Of a DNA stretch of 64,000 bases, positions 36,852 to 45,249 are shown in pieces. The notes beneath the pieces were generated by a model. The model worked only from the letters and a program-made list of their open reading frames with translations. It did no database searches and was not told the DNA's origin. Source of the DNA: an uncultured Phascolarctobacterium sp. GTDB lineage: Bacteria; Bacillota; Negativicutes; Acidaminococcales; Acidaminococcaceae. The stretch lies in NCBI RefSeq assembly GCF_937920985.1, contig NZ_CALDXR010000047.1, positions 1-64,000 on the forward strand, in the 5' to 3' direction. Numbering within the stretch: position 1 is the first letter of the stretch; each line of letters begins with the position of its first letter. Both the position numbers and the translations under genes were made by a program.

Positions 36852-38895
36852 CTGTTCGACACTCCTCTAACTGTTTTTTAGTCAGCGCGATAATCTGCGC
36901 TTCTACATCCCTGGCACGTTTATTTGCCAGCTGCACACCGGCCACCGTCTGATGACCGCCGCCGCCCAGCTCTTCCATAATTACCTGCACATTGACGCTG
37001 CCGTCACTGCGGGCACTTATGCTCAGGGAACCATCTTTATATTCAACAATTGCCATGCCTACAGCTACACTCTCAATAGTAATCAGAGTATCCGCTGTCT
37101 GCGCGGCAAGCACGGAAGACATAGTATCATTATCTGCATTACGCATAATTGCAATGGATAAACCGGGTATCGGCATTTTAGCTCCGGCTATCAGCTTAGC
37201 CTTCTGCTGTACAAAGCTCAAATCATCCTTAAACAGCTGGCGTATCAGATTCGGGTTGGCACCGCAGCGGCGCAGCAGAGCGGCAGCCTCAAAGGTACGC
37301 TCGCCTGTCTGCACATTGAAGTTTTTCGTATCCAGGACAATGCCTGCATACAAGGCAGTTGCCTCCGCCGGAGTAATATCCAGTCTGTCATCAAAATAAC
37401 CAATCAGCTCCGTTACCAGCTCACTGGTAGACGAGCTGGAAGGCTCCAGATACAGCAGTGTTGTATCACCGATAATATCCTCGGCACGACGATGATGGTC
37501 AATAATAATGCGGTTCTTGGCTGCCTGCAGCACAGCCTTGCTGGCCGAAAGCACCTCGCGGTGATGGTCGACGATAACCAAAAGGCTCTTATTGGTAACC
37601 AACGGCAAAGCATCGGCACCGCTCCGCATAATATCTATATACTTTGTTTCGTTAGCTGAAAGAATGATATTCTCATTATCCAGCACCTCGGTAATACGCT
37701 TATAATAAGCGTTATGCTCGCTGCTGACAATATAGGTTTCCTTGCCCAGCGACAAGCCCAGCTTAGCCATACCAATAGTAGCGCCGATGGCATCATAATC
37801 CTCATTGACATGTCCCATAACAAAGATACGGTCAGCCTGCAGCATCTGCTCATGAATCGTCTGTGCCACAATACGCGCACGTACACGCGTGCTTTTTGCA
37901 CCAACACTGCTCGTGCCGCCAAAGAACTGCGTATTCTTATCCTTCATAACAACAGCCTGGTCACCGCCGCGGCCTAATGCCAGATACAGGCTCTTATTGG
38001 CATTGCCGATAAGCTCCTCCAGCGTAACACCGTCGCAGGCTACACCTATACTTACAGTCGGCGGTATTTTATTGCCGCTGCGGATTTCGCGCACCTTATC
38101 AAGAATCATGAACTTATCTTCCATCATATCCATAACGGCAGATTGGTAAAAGCCCATCAAGCTGCTTTCCTTATTCATGCGGCATATAAAGCCCTGCTTG
38201 GAGGCAGCCCACTTCGTCAGCAGCTCGTTGATTTCGCCATTCAAATTGGCCATATTGGTTTCACTCAGCCCGCGCATAACCTCTTCATAGTTGTCAAAGC
38301 GCACATAGGCCAGGCACAGCTTATCATTGCTGCATTTCTGACGCAGCAGCTCATAATCTGTAACATCTGTTAAAAACAGCATCAGACCGCTGGAGGTATC
38401 TTCCTTTTTGTTATGATGCTCCTGCGTCTCTACACTGTAATAGCGCATACGGTAATAGTGATTCTCAAATTGGATAACATGCTCCCCATCACGCACGCGC
38501 ATCAGCTCAAAGGCATTCTGCGCCAACGGCAGAATCTCCTCCGGCTTTTTTCCCTCCAGATTGCTTTTTCCGGTCCAGGAGGCAAATAATTCATTTTTCC
38601 ATTGCAGCTTGCCATCCTTAGAAAAAACAGCAATACCTACATCCAGCTTGCGCACCGCAAAATGGTTGGTACGTTCAATATTGCGGATAATATTATCCAG
38701 ATAACTGCTGAAGAAGATTTCCCTGTTGATAAGGTTCTGGCGGCTGAAATAGTAGATAATACCAAAAATAATCAGCGCCGGGATAATCAGCTTTGGCTGC
38801 AGATAGCAGACTAATATTGCCAGCAGCACAATTATCAGCAAATAAATATTAGTATCCGCTTTGGAATTCATATTCCGGTTAAACCTACTGAACAT
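36823..38895 (-). CDS. gdpP: Cyclic-di-AMP phosphodiesterase GdpP
   Basis: About 690 residues. Two N-terminal helices (about 15-50), a PAS-like domain, a degenerate GGDEF domain, then the DHH phosphodiesterase with GHVNEDYDAIGA and VIVDHHR, and DHHA1 with ELGGGGHQTVAG. It hydrolyses c-di-AMP to pApA and so affects osmotic and cell-wall balance. The frame begins with a GTG inside the ribosome site at 38904; GAGGTG spacing favours the ATG at 38895. In operon with the DUF2232 gene and rplI. Confidence 0.94.
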   Translation of the reverse strand: MFSRFNRNMNSKADTNIYLLIIVLLAILVCYLQPKLIIPALIIFGIIYYFSRQNLINREIFFSSYLDNIIRNIERTNHFAVRKLDVGIAVFSKDGKLQWKNELFASWTGKSNLEGKKPEEILPLAQNAFELMRVRDGEHVIQFENHYYRMRYYSVETQEHHNKKEDTSSGLMLFLTDVTDYELLRQKCSNDKLCLAYVRFDNYEEVMRGLSETNMANLNGEINELLTKWAASKQGFICRMNKESSLMGFYQSAVMDMMEDKFMILDKVREIRSGNKIPPTVSIGVACDGVTLEELIGNANKSLYLALGRGGDQAVVMKDKNTQFFGGTSSVGAKSTRVRARIVAQTIHEQMLQADRIFVMGHVNEDYDAIGATIGMAKLGLSLGKETYIVSSEHNAYYKRITEVLDNENIILSANETKYIDIMRSGADALPLVTNKSLLVIVDHHREVLSASKAVLQAAKNRIIIDHHRRAEDIIGDTTLLYLEPSSSSTSELVTELIGYFDDRLDITPAEATALYAGIVLDTKNFNVQTGERTFEAAALLRRCGANPNLIRQLFKDDLSFVQQKAKLIAGAKMPIPGLSIAIMRNADNDTMSSVLAAQTADTLITIESVAVGMAIVEYKDGSLSISARSDGSVNVQVIMEELGGGGHQTVAGVQLANKRARDVEAQIIALTKKQLEECRTDESNSFTRC

Positions 38896-38930
38896 TATTT
38901 TCACCTCAAATCCGGCACAGCTGCCGAACT

Positions 38931-39902
38931 TTACCTTTGTTTTCTGAATCTGCTTGCAGGACGGATTTTCCTGAAGTCCATAACAATATCAAAGGCACCT
39001 ACATAAACCATAATCTGGGTAAAGATAGGCACTATAAAGAGCAATGCTATACCGATATTAGCCCACCAACGCGGCTTATGCTTAGTTTCGACAAACCAGT
39101 ACAGCAGCACGATGCCCTGCAAAACCAGCACAAAGCTGCAGACAGTCTGCACATTGACAGAAACCGTATACATCCAGCTGGCCTGGTCATGCTGATAATA
39201 ATAGGTTACTGCAAACAGAGAAGCAGCATAGGGCCACAAAATCCAACCGGGAACCTGCAGCATTGTAAACGGAGGAAAGGCTTCAAAGCTTTCGCCCAGC
39301 TTCGTCAAAATCTTTTTGGCAGCCATGTAGTTTACAAAGGCCATCAAAGGCGCACACATCAGAAAAGCACCCGGCATAATAATGCGCATCATACGCAGCA
39401 TTTCAGCATAACCGTCGACAGTCTTTTTGATATCGGCCTCGCTCATACCATGCTCGCGACAATAAACTGTCAGCTGCTCCAGACTTTGGTAGAAGGAGCT
39501 GAACATCATCTCAATCGGGTCAATGCCCAGTACCCAGAAGCTCAGCACGATATTCAGAATCAGCGCAATTATTGCGCCAACACTGCCATAAAGCATCATT
39601 TTCATCGGCGGCAGATGACGTCGCATGCACTCGCCTAAAATCAAGCCCAAAAGGCCGAAAATCGCCGCCAGGAAAAAGGCATTAATCGGACTGATAATCA
39701 TCGCGATAATCACTGTAGCAACCAACAGCGTCATAATGCTCCATTTCAAGCCATGACGGCAGCCGCAGATAACTATAGGCAGCGGCCAGACGAAATTAAC
39801 GAAAGCACCCAGCACAGGCACATACATACTTATTAAAGCCATAACGATGGCAACGGCAGCTAAAATACCAGCCTCAACCATGGCAGATGTTTTACGAATC
39901 AC
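38931..39902 (-). CDS. DUF2232 (YybS-like) integral membrane protein
   Basis: 323-residue protein with about eight hydrophobic helices. The pattern LGAFVNFVWPLPIVICGCRHG and the position immediately before gdpP and rplI identify the YybS family. Start is GTG with a strong GGAGG. Function unknown; the conserved linkage suggests a role with c-di-AMP signalling or ribosome-coupled membrane physiology, which is inference. Confidence 0.85.
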   Translation of the reverse strand: MIRKTSAMVEAGILAAVAIVMALISMYVPVLGAFVNFVWPLPIVICGCRHGLKWSIMTLLVATVIIAMIISPINAFFLAAIFGLLGLILGECMRRHLPPMKMMLYGSVGAIIALILNIVLSFWVLGIDPIEMMFSSFYQSLEQLTVYCREHGMSEADIKKTVDGYAEMLRMMRIIMPGAFLMCAPLMAFVNYMAAKKILTKLGESFEAFPPFTMLQVPGWILWPYAASLFAVTYYYQHDQASWMYTVSVNVQTVCSFVLVLQGIVLLYWFVETKHKPRWWANIGIALLFIVPIFTQIMVYVGAFDIVMDFRKIRPASRFRKQR

Positions 39903-40097
39903 AGGTTATCCTCCTTCATGGATATATTTCTTCAATATATTATTGTACTACATCAACAGCTGAAAAGCAAAGGCTTTGCACCCGCTGGCAAGCCGTATTG
40001 TGCATTTCATACAAAAATGGTATAATATATATACGTTCTTGTACAACAATAACTGCCGTACATAGGCGTCTTTTATTTTTTCAAAGGGGTTCTTAGC

Positions 40098-40745
40098 TTG
40101 CACAAGCAATATTTTCCGCAGCGCTGCTGTATGTTTCTCGTCGGCATCTTTACCATGACCATCGGCATCGCTCTTTCCTGTAAAGCTGATTTAGGCACCT
40201 CACCCATTTCCAGTGTACCATGGGTTCTGAGTATGTTTACACCCTGGAGCATCGGTGAAATAACTATTGTCCTGAATCTGCTTTTTATTATTGCCCAGCC
40301 AATCCTGCTGCGGCAAATTTACTGGCGTGAGCTGTTGGGCCAGCTGGTAACACTGCTCGCCTTCGGCTACTGCATAGATTTTTCGATGAACCTGTTGAGC
40401 TGGGTAAAACCGGACACCTTGTTTTGGCAATGGTTTGACTGCATCCTTAGCACCATCATCCTTGCCTTCGGCGTTTTTCTCTGCATCCGCGCTAAAATTT
40501 TTGTTGCCGCCGGTGAGGGTATCGTCCTGGTTATCGCCTTCGTCAGCAAAATTAAATTCAGCATCATCAAGAACTGCTTCGACTGCACACTCGTTGCTAT
40601 CAGCCTGGCAATTTCCTTTATGCACTTCGGTGCTATGCGCGGCGTAGGCGTAGGCACGATTGCCGCAGCCATCCTCGTCGGCCGCTGGATACAGCTTTAC
40701 AGCAACAAGCTACATATTTTCGACAAATGGAGCATCTTAGAGTAA
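40098..40745 (+). CDS. YczE/YyaS-like membrane protein (DUF6198 type)
   Basis: 215 residues with about six hydrophobic segments. The N-terminal IGIALSCKADLGTSPISSVP is the typical family block, and GVGVGTIAAAILVGRWI closes the domain. The start is TTG, preceded at 8 bases by AAAGGGG; no better codon is nearby. Function unknown. A weak AT-rich hairpin (40737-40763) follows. Confidence 0.8.
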   Translation: MHKQYFPQRCCMFLVGIFTMTIGIALSCKADLGTSPISSVPWVLSMFTPWSIGEITIVLNLLFIIAQPILLRQIYWRELLGQLVTLLAFGYCIDFSMNLLSWVKPDTLFWQWFDCILSTIILAFGVFLCIRAKIFVAAGEGIVLVIAFVSKIKFSIIKNCFDCTLVAISLAISFMHFGAMRGVGVGTIAAAILVGRWIQLYSNKLHIFDKWSILE

Positions 40746-40792
40746 GATTTTTTTTTACTCTAATTATTTCGTTTTAATTTTCTGAATTTTTC

Positions 40793-40821
40793 TTGTTTTC
40801 TGCAAGATTGTATGTTATAAT
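40793..40821 (+). promoter_or_regulatory. Promoter of cold-shock gene
   Basis: TTGTTT (40793-40798), 17-base spacer, TATAAT (40816-40821), about 50 bases before the start codon. Confidence 0.7.
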
Positions 40822-40870
40822 CCATTACAACAGCTGTTAGTATAATATTTGTCAAAGAAGGTGCTTAATT

Positions 40871-41077
40871 ATGCTCAGTATTGGTACAGTAAAATGGTTT
40901 AATAATAACAAAGGCTATGGATTTATAGAAGCACGCAACGGTCAGGAGGTTTTCGTGCATTTTTCAGCCATCCGTTCCGACGGCTATCGCTGTCTGCAGG
41001 AGGGCCAGCGTGTTTCCTATCATCTGTCACGCGGTAAACACGGCCCGATGGCATTGAACGTGTCGCCGATTATTTAA
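40871..41077 (+). CDS. Cold-shock-domain protein (CspA family)
   Basis: 68-residue single-stranded nucleic-acid-binding OB fold. RNP1 is KGYGFIEA and RNP2 is VFVHFSAI, both intact. The C-terminal third (YHLSRGKHGPMALNV) is more basic than in classical CspA. GAAGGTG is the ribosome site. Monocistronic, with its own promoter and strong terminator. Confidence 0.93.
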   Translation: MLSIGTVKWFNNNKGYGFIEARNGQEVFVHFSAIRSDGYRCLQEGQRVSYHLSRGKHGPMALNVSPII

Positions 41078-41113
41078 GCCTAACAGAAAAGCTTGTTATG
41101 TGCTTTATGTACT

Positions 41114-41162
41114 AAAAAACCGGTGGAAGTTTACCGTTAGGTAAGTTTCCACCGGTTTTTCT
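41114..41162. terminator. Strong bidirectional terminator
   Basis: Nearly perfect stem of about 20 bp (AAAACCGGTGGAA...TTCCACCGGTTTT) with a 4-base loop, between the cold-shock gene and the convergent secreted-protein gene. Confidence 0.9.
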
Positions 41163-41213
41163 ATTTAAGGCTGAGTTATGTCCCAGCAACTTTTTATGCC
41201 AAATTCACTCTTC

Positions 41214-41642
41214 TTAAAGCTTTACGTCCAGCGAAGCACTCACGCCCACGCCCTGTACACGGTTAACATTTTGATAGGACACATTATCTACCGGAATCAG
41301 CACCTTGCAGCGCACACCCAACAACGTCTGCTCAATCATCAGCGCTGCCTTCACCTGATCAACCTTAGACTGCGGGCCGGAAACCTGCGCCGCACCGGCA
41401 CGGCTGCCGTCACCAACAGAAATAACAGGTACTACCTTCGTAGCATCCGTCGAGCTTACACCATACTTGGCCGTTACAGAGTTAATTGCATTATTCAACG
41501 CCGGAGCGGTAGCATCTACAGCATAACCGATAACGCCGCCCTTGAGAACCTTATCCAAAATACCAGCCTGCGCTGCAGGCATACTGTTACCTAACACAAA
41601 GCCGCACACAAGTGCTGCCGCAATCCATTTTTTATTTCTCAT
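41214..41642 (-). CDS. Secreted protein of unknown function
   Basis: 142 residues. A Sec signal peptide (basic start, hydrophobic core, cut near AAQA-GILD around residue 26) is followed by a glycine/valine-rich domain that ends in alternating hydrophobic residues (VGVSASLDVKL), suggestive of beta strands in the periplasm. No family recognised. GGAGG precedes the ATG. It lies 111 bases downstream of the binding-protein gene on the same strand but has its own possible -10 region and a more GC-rich composition, so it is probably not part of that operon. Confidence 0.7.
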   Translation of the reverse strand: MRNKKWIAAALVCGFVLGNSMPAAQAGILDKVLKGGVIGYAVDATAPALNNAINSVTAKYGVSSTDATKVVPVISVGDGSRAGAAQVSGPQSKVDQVKAALMIEQTLLGVRCKVLIPVDNVSYQNVNRVQGVGVSASLDVKL

Positions 41643-41753
41643 AACGCATACCTCCTCGAATACTTATTATATTCGACAAGCAGCATCAAAAGCCTTGCAA
41701 GCATTCTGTGAAATTACTACGAACAAAATATGCTATGCTGTATAGTCAATCCT

Positions 41754-42749
41754 TCATTCTTCAATACCAGCTAATAATCCCGGCATTTGTAGTTGCTCGT
41801 AATATTGTGGATATACTGAACTTGCTAAAACATATGCAGCTTCTGCAGCATAATGTGACACACAGTAACGATAATATTTATCTGGCAAAGCAATAATCTG
41901 CTTATTTTGTACAGCCTTTAAAGTCATATATGACGGATCATGGAGGATTTCATCTATAGCAGTTTTACGTTTGCTATCTGCCATCATTCTGGTAGCAGTC
42001 GGTAAAAGAATAACGTCCGGCTGTAATTTTACTATACCTTCCTTTCCAATACGTGCACCAGTTGGCAGTTCAATATTTCCAGCCGCATTTTCTATATATG
42101 CATAATGGCATAAATCATCGAACAATCCACCTTTTACGCCAAATGCACCTTCTACAGATACAGCAAGTATTTTTTTCCGTTCAGTCACTGGAATAGATGA
42201 ATTAGTCTTTTTTATCAGCTCAAAGATACTCTTCATGTTCTGCACAATAGACTTTCCCTTTTCAGCTTCACCTACTGCTTCACTTACATCTAATACACAT
42301 TGCTCTATTTCTTGCATATTATGCGGTGCTTTAACAACGAAAACCTTTATTCCCATAGAGCGCATCGTTTCAATCTTCGTCCTGTCGGCATTATATGGCG
42401 CCAAAACTAAATCTGGCTTAAGCTTCATTATTTGTTCAACAGGAATAATACGTTCTGTTTTTATCGGCACTTTTTTTGCTTTATCTGCAATAAACGACAC
42501 TTGCGCATCAGAAAAATACTTTGGCAAAGCCAATATACGTTCTGGTCCAGTAAGATCCATTACTATATCAGGCACACCAACACCTAATGGTAATATCCGA
42601 TGCGGTTTCTCTCTAAATCTTATATTAACGCCTGTAGCATCTTGAACTGTATATAAGGCTTCTTCATCATGTGTTTTCAGCCCTTTCCCGCAAGCCATCG
42701 CCAAAAGGGCTAAGGCTATAAGCATTATTACACAAATTAGTCGCTTCAT
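41754..42749 (-). CDS. Periplasmic binding lipoprotein, FepB/BtuF-like
   Basis: 331 residues. The signal peptide ends in a lipobox LAMAC (Cys20). Two periplasmic-binding lobes follow (PF01497 type), with VEQIMKLKPDLVLAPYNAD and GIVKLQPDVILLPTATRMM as the paired lobe motifs. Relatives deliver ferric siderophores, haem or cobalamin to ABC importers. No permease or ATPase gene is next to it, so it must use a transporter encoded elsewhere, or may only bind. Its ATG overlaps the end of the second nitrogenase-like gene by four bases. Last gene of the AT-rich operon. Confidence 0.88.
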   Translation of the reverse strand: MKRLICVIMLIALALLAMACGKGLKTHDEEALYTVQDATGVNIRFREKPHRILPLGVGVPDIVMDLTGPERILALPKYFSDAQVSFIADKAKKVPIKTERIIPVEQIMKLKPDLVLAPYNADRTKIETMRSMGIKVFVVKAPHNMQEIEQCVLDVSEAVGEAEKGKSIVQNMKSIFELIKKTNSSIPVTERKKILAVSVEGAFGVKGGLFDDLCHYAYIENAAGNIELPTGARIGKEGIVKLQPDVILLPTATRMMADSKRKTAIDEILHDPSYMTLKAVQNKQIIALPDKYYRYCVSHYAAEAAYVLASSVYPQYYEQLQMPGLLAGIEE

Positions 42750-43939
42750 CTTTCTGCCTCAATTATTTTATCATATCGCATTTGTATATACTGCTGCCAA
42801 AGCAGTTTTTTTAAATTATAGTAACCTGTTATTCCTGCAAGCGGCATACAACTGATGTCATCATAAACTGGCTGGGATATTGCAATAAAATATGCTCTGC
42901 GTCCTGCACGGCGTATATACTGCTCACTTTCAATGCTACTACCTATAATAAGAATTACTGTACCGCTATTTTCTTGTAGCACATCATCCATATCCCGAAC
43001 AATCTTATATGGACCATCAGCATTTTTCTGCTTCATATTTCCGTGAATAATTAAGTACATTTTATCAAATCCTGCTAATTCCATTGTCAGACTTTTTGCC
43101 AAAGCATATGCAACTGACTCTGGCGCCGCAACTACTATAATCGGGAAATAAATGCCACCCCACTCCCTTTGCAAGCTAAGTTCATCAGCAGTAAACATCT
43201 TATAAGTAGCCTCAGACTCTTTTTTCAATACGTTTAGTCTATCCGTAGAAAGATTGCGTTGTTTTGCTATCTTTTCTAGCCATTGCCAAGTGCCAGCATA
43301 ACCATATGGTATACCTGATGCAAGTATTCCTTCATTCCCTTGGGATAATTCTGATGCTATTACAGGAAAATCCTGATACTGCAAATTCAACCCTTGACGA
43401 AGTAAACGACGAATTTCCTGCATATCATAATAAGCATTATAATAGCACAAACTATACCCCCGCAAACAGCCAAATGTTACTTTTAGGCCTGCCTGCTCTA
43501 CCATCTTAAATGCATAGTTATAACCATCCCAGAAATCGCCAGTCATAGCACCGCTTTCCATACTTAAGCAACACACATCAGGAATTTCTTCTGCTACAAT
43601 GCCTAAAATGTCATCACCTATTAAACTAACAGCACAAGAATTGACAACACCTATACATGTTATTGCTTGCTTTTGTGTTTTAATCTGCCTCAAGACCTTC
43701 TTTACTTTGCCTTCTGTACCAAAAACAATGGCGTTTTCGTCAACATCACTACAATATAGCCTGTCTTCAATACTAAATGGTAGCATTTGCTGAAGTATTC
43801 GTTTCATTTGCAAGTAGCAAAATCGCGGTCCATTAACCAACACAACGGCTTCCCCAATATGCTCAAGCAAGCAGGCAATTTCTCCCACACCTGCACAATA
43901 ATTTGTTTCTTTTTTTAATTCATATAAGCGTTTATTCAT
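42746..43939 (-). CDS. Nitrogenase component 1-like subunit (second, K/N-like)
   Basis: 397 residues of the Oxidored_nitro superfamily (NifDK, NifEN, BchNB, CfbD). Three cysteines fall at P-cluster-type positions: Cys15 (NYCAGVGE), Cys41 (GPRFCY) and Cys102 (NSCAVSLIGDDI). ENAIVFGTEGKVKKVL matches the DIVFGGEKKL block of NifE/NifD. Further cysteines (23, 63, 95, 123, 124) are unusual. It is shorter than NifK and much diverged, and I see no clear cofactor-binding Cys/His pair as in NifD. It overlaps the other subunit gene by 8 bases, so both are made together and probably form a heterodimer or heterotetramer. Substrate unknown; not a nitrogen-fixing nitrogenase. Confidence 0.82.
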   Translation of the reverse strand: MNKRLYELKKETNYCAGVGEIACLLEHIGEAVVLVNGPRFCYLQMKRILQQMLPFSIEDRLYCSDVDENAIVFGTEGKVKKVLRQIKTQKQAITCIGVVNSCAVSLIGDDILGIVAEEIPDVCCLSMESGAMTGDFWDGYNYAFKMVEQAGLKVTFGCLRGYSLCYYNAYYDMQEIRRLLRQGLNLQYQDFPVIASELSQGNEGILASGIPYGYAGTWQWLEKIAKQRNLSTDRLNVLKKESEATYKMFTADELSLQREWGGIYFPIIVVAAPESVAYALAKSLTMELAGFDKMYLIIHGNMKQKNADGPYKIVRDMDDVLQENSGTVILIIGSSIESEQYIRRAGRRAYFIAISQPVYDDISCMPLAGITGYYNLKKLLWQQYIQMRYDKIIEAER

Positions 43940-45233
43940 AATAGCCTCTATGCTTTTTCTGTACTATCATTCTTTTGATATCTTCTATTACCATTTGCAG
44001 GCCTTCTAACCCAAAGCCCATATTCATGTATGGTAACGACACGGCAAATGGTAATAAGTCTCGTGGTACTCTCACAGAAAGCACATTTTTGCCATCTAAC
44101 CTTAAGCTGATTTCTTCTATGGTAAGATAAAAGCGGTCTATGTTTGAAAGCCTTGGTACATCATGCAGCAAAGTATCTAGGACATTTCCGTTCGCCATTG
44201 AATTATCCTGATCCATATAAATGCCTTCTACTTCCAGCTGCAAATCATCCAACAGCTCATTCAGCCATGTAAAGTTGAGTATAACCTTAGCATCTCTGAT
44301 AACTATGCTAACCTTATTCCCTTTACCAGCTATAGCTAAAAAATCATTTATGAATTGACTATATTGCTGTTTTAACTGTTCGCAAAGCATCTTGTAACTG
44401 TATTCTGGCGATTGCAGAGCAATATGTATTCTTTCCAGCCAAGTCAATGTTTCCTTAAAACCTGCCGGATCAGCATAATCTAGTATCTGGATTCCAAGTT
44501 TTTCGTTAAGTAAATTCGCCGCTGACTCATAATCCGCTACCAACATGTTATTATGATCGATAATGACACCATAGCGGCAGGTACACAATAGCTTTATTTC
44601 TTCCAAACTAGCAGCTCCCGGGAATAATATAACTTTCTTCAGACCTAAGAAGTAAAGATATTGCTCTATGGTGCGGAATGCCGCAGAGTGTTTTCCTTCA
44701 AATGGAGCTATTATAACTATTGTATCGTCCCGCTTTTCTTGAAGTATACAAAATCGATTAAGCATTATGCTGACAGCAAGTTTAAAGCCATTAGAGTAAG
44801 CGCCATTCATAAAGCCAAAACTATTAATTGAAATGACTGGCACTTTATAGGTACCTTCTGCTTCCGCAGCTACTGCTTCAATATCATCACCGATAATCCC
44901 TACCATACACGAATTAACCACCAAGATATAGGCAGGGTTATATAATTCCGCAACCATACCTATTGCAGCAGCCAGCTTTTTTCCGGATCCGTAGATGCAG
45001 TCATCATTAGTCAAATTTGTATATACAATCCTTCTACCAATGCTGTTAAACATTCCACGCATAGCGTTGGTAGCCTGATAGTTGCGTTCCAGCTCCCTGT
45101 CACGCAAAATATGTGCACATCCCAGTGGGCTGTTTAAGATTACTACCACATCTTCCGCATACGCCACAACGCGGCAAGCCCCTATCATGCTACAACCATA
45201 GCCTTTAAATCTTCGCAAAAGCTGTTGTCCCAT
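43932..45233 (-). CDS. Nitrogenase component 1-like subunit (first, D/E-like)
   Basis: 433 residues, same superfamily. P-cluster-type cysteines: Cys14 (YGCSMIGAC), Cys39 (SPLGCAH, very close to the PxGC motif) and Cys109 (NSCMVGIIGDDI). NDDCIYGSGKKLAAAI corresponds to the DIVFGGEKKL block but with an extra Cys79. All known members take electrons from a NifH-like Fe protein; none is encoded in the window. It begins 16 bases after the TonB receptor gene, with AAAGGTG as ribosome site. The pairing with uptake genes points to reduction of an imported compound; the compound itself cannot be read from sequence. Confidence 0.83.
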   Translation of the reverse strand: MGQQLLRRFKGYGCSMIGACRVVAYAEDVVVILNSPLGCAHILRDRELERNYQATNAMRGMFNSIGRRIVYTNLTNDDCIYGSGKKLAAAIGMVAELYNPAYILVVNSCMVGIIGDDIEAVAAEAEGTYKVPVISINSFGFMNGAYSNGFKLAVSIMLNRFCILQEKRDDTIVIIAPFEGKHSAAFRTIEQYLYFLGLKKVILFPGAASLEEIKLLCTCRYGVIIDHNNMLVADYESAANLLNEKLGIQILDYADPAGFKETLTWLERIHIALQSPEYSYKMLCEQLKQQYSQFINDFLAIAGKGNKVSIVIRDAKVILNFTWLNELLDDLQLEVEGIYMDQDNSMANGNVLDTLLHDVPRLSNIDRFYLTIEEISLRLDGKNVLSVRVPRDLLPFAVSLPYMNMGFGLEGLQMVIEDIKRMIVQKKHRGYYE

Positions 45234-45249
45234 TATCTAACACCTTTAA

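Noticed and set aside
42746..45233. True nitrogenase (NifDK) for nitrogen fixation
   Set aside because: Both subunits are short and diverged, no clear FeMo-cofactor Cys/His ligands are seen, and nifH, nifE/N/B genes are absent.
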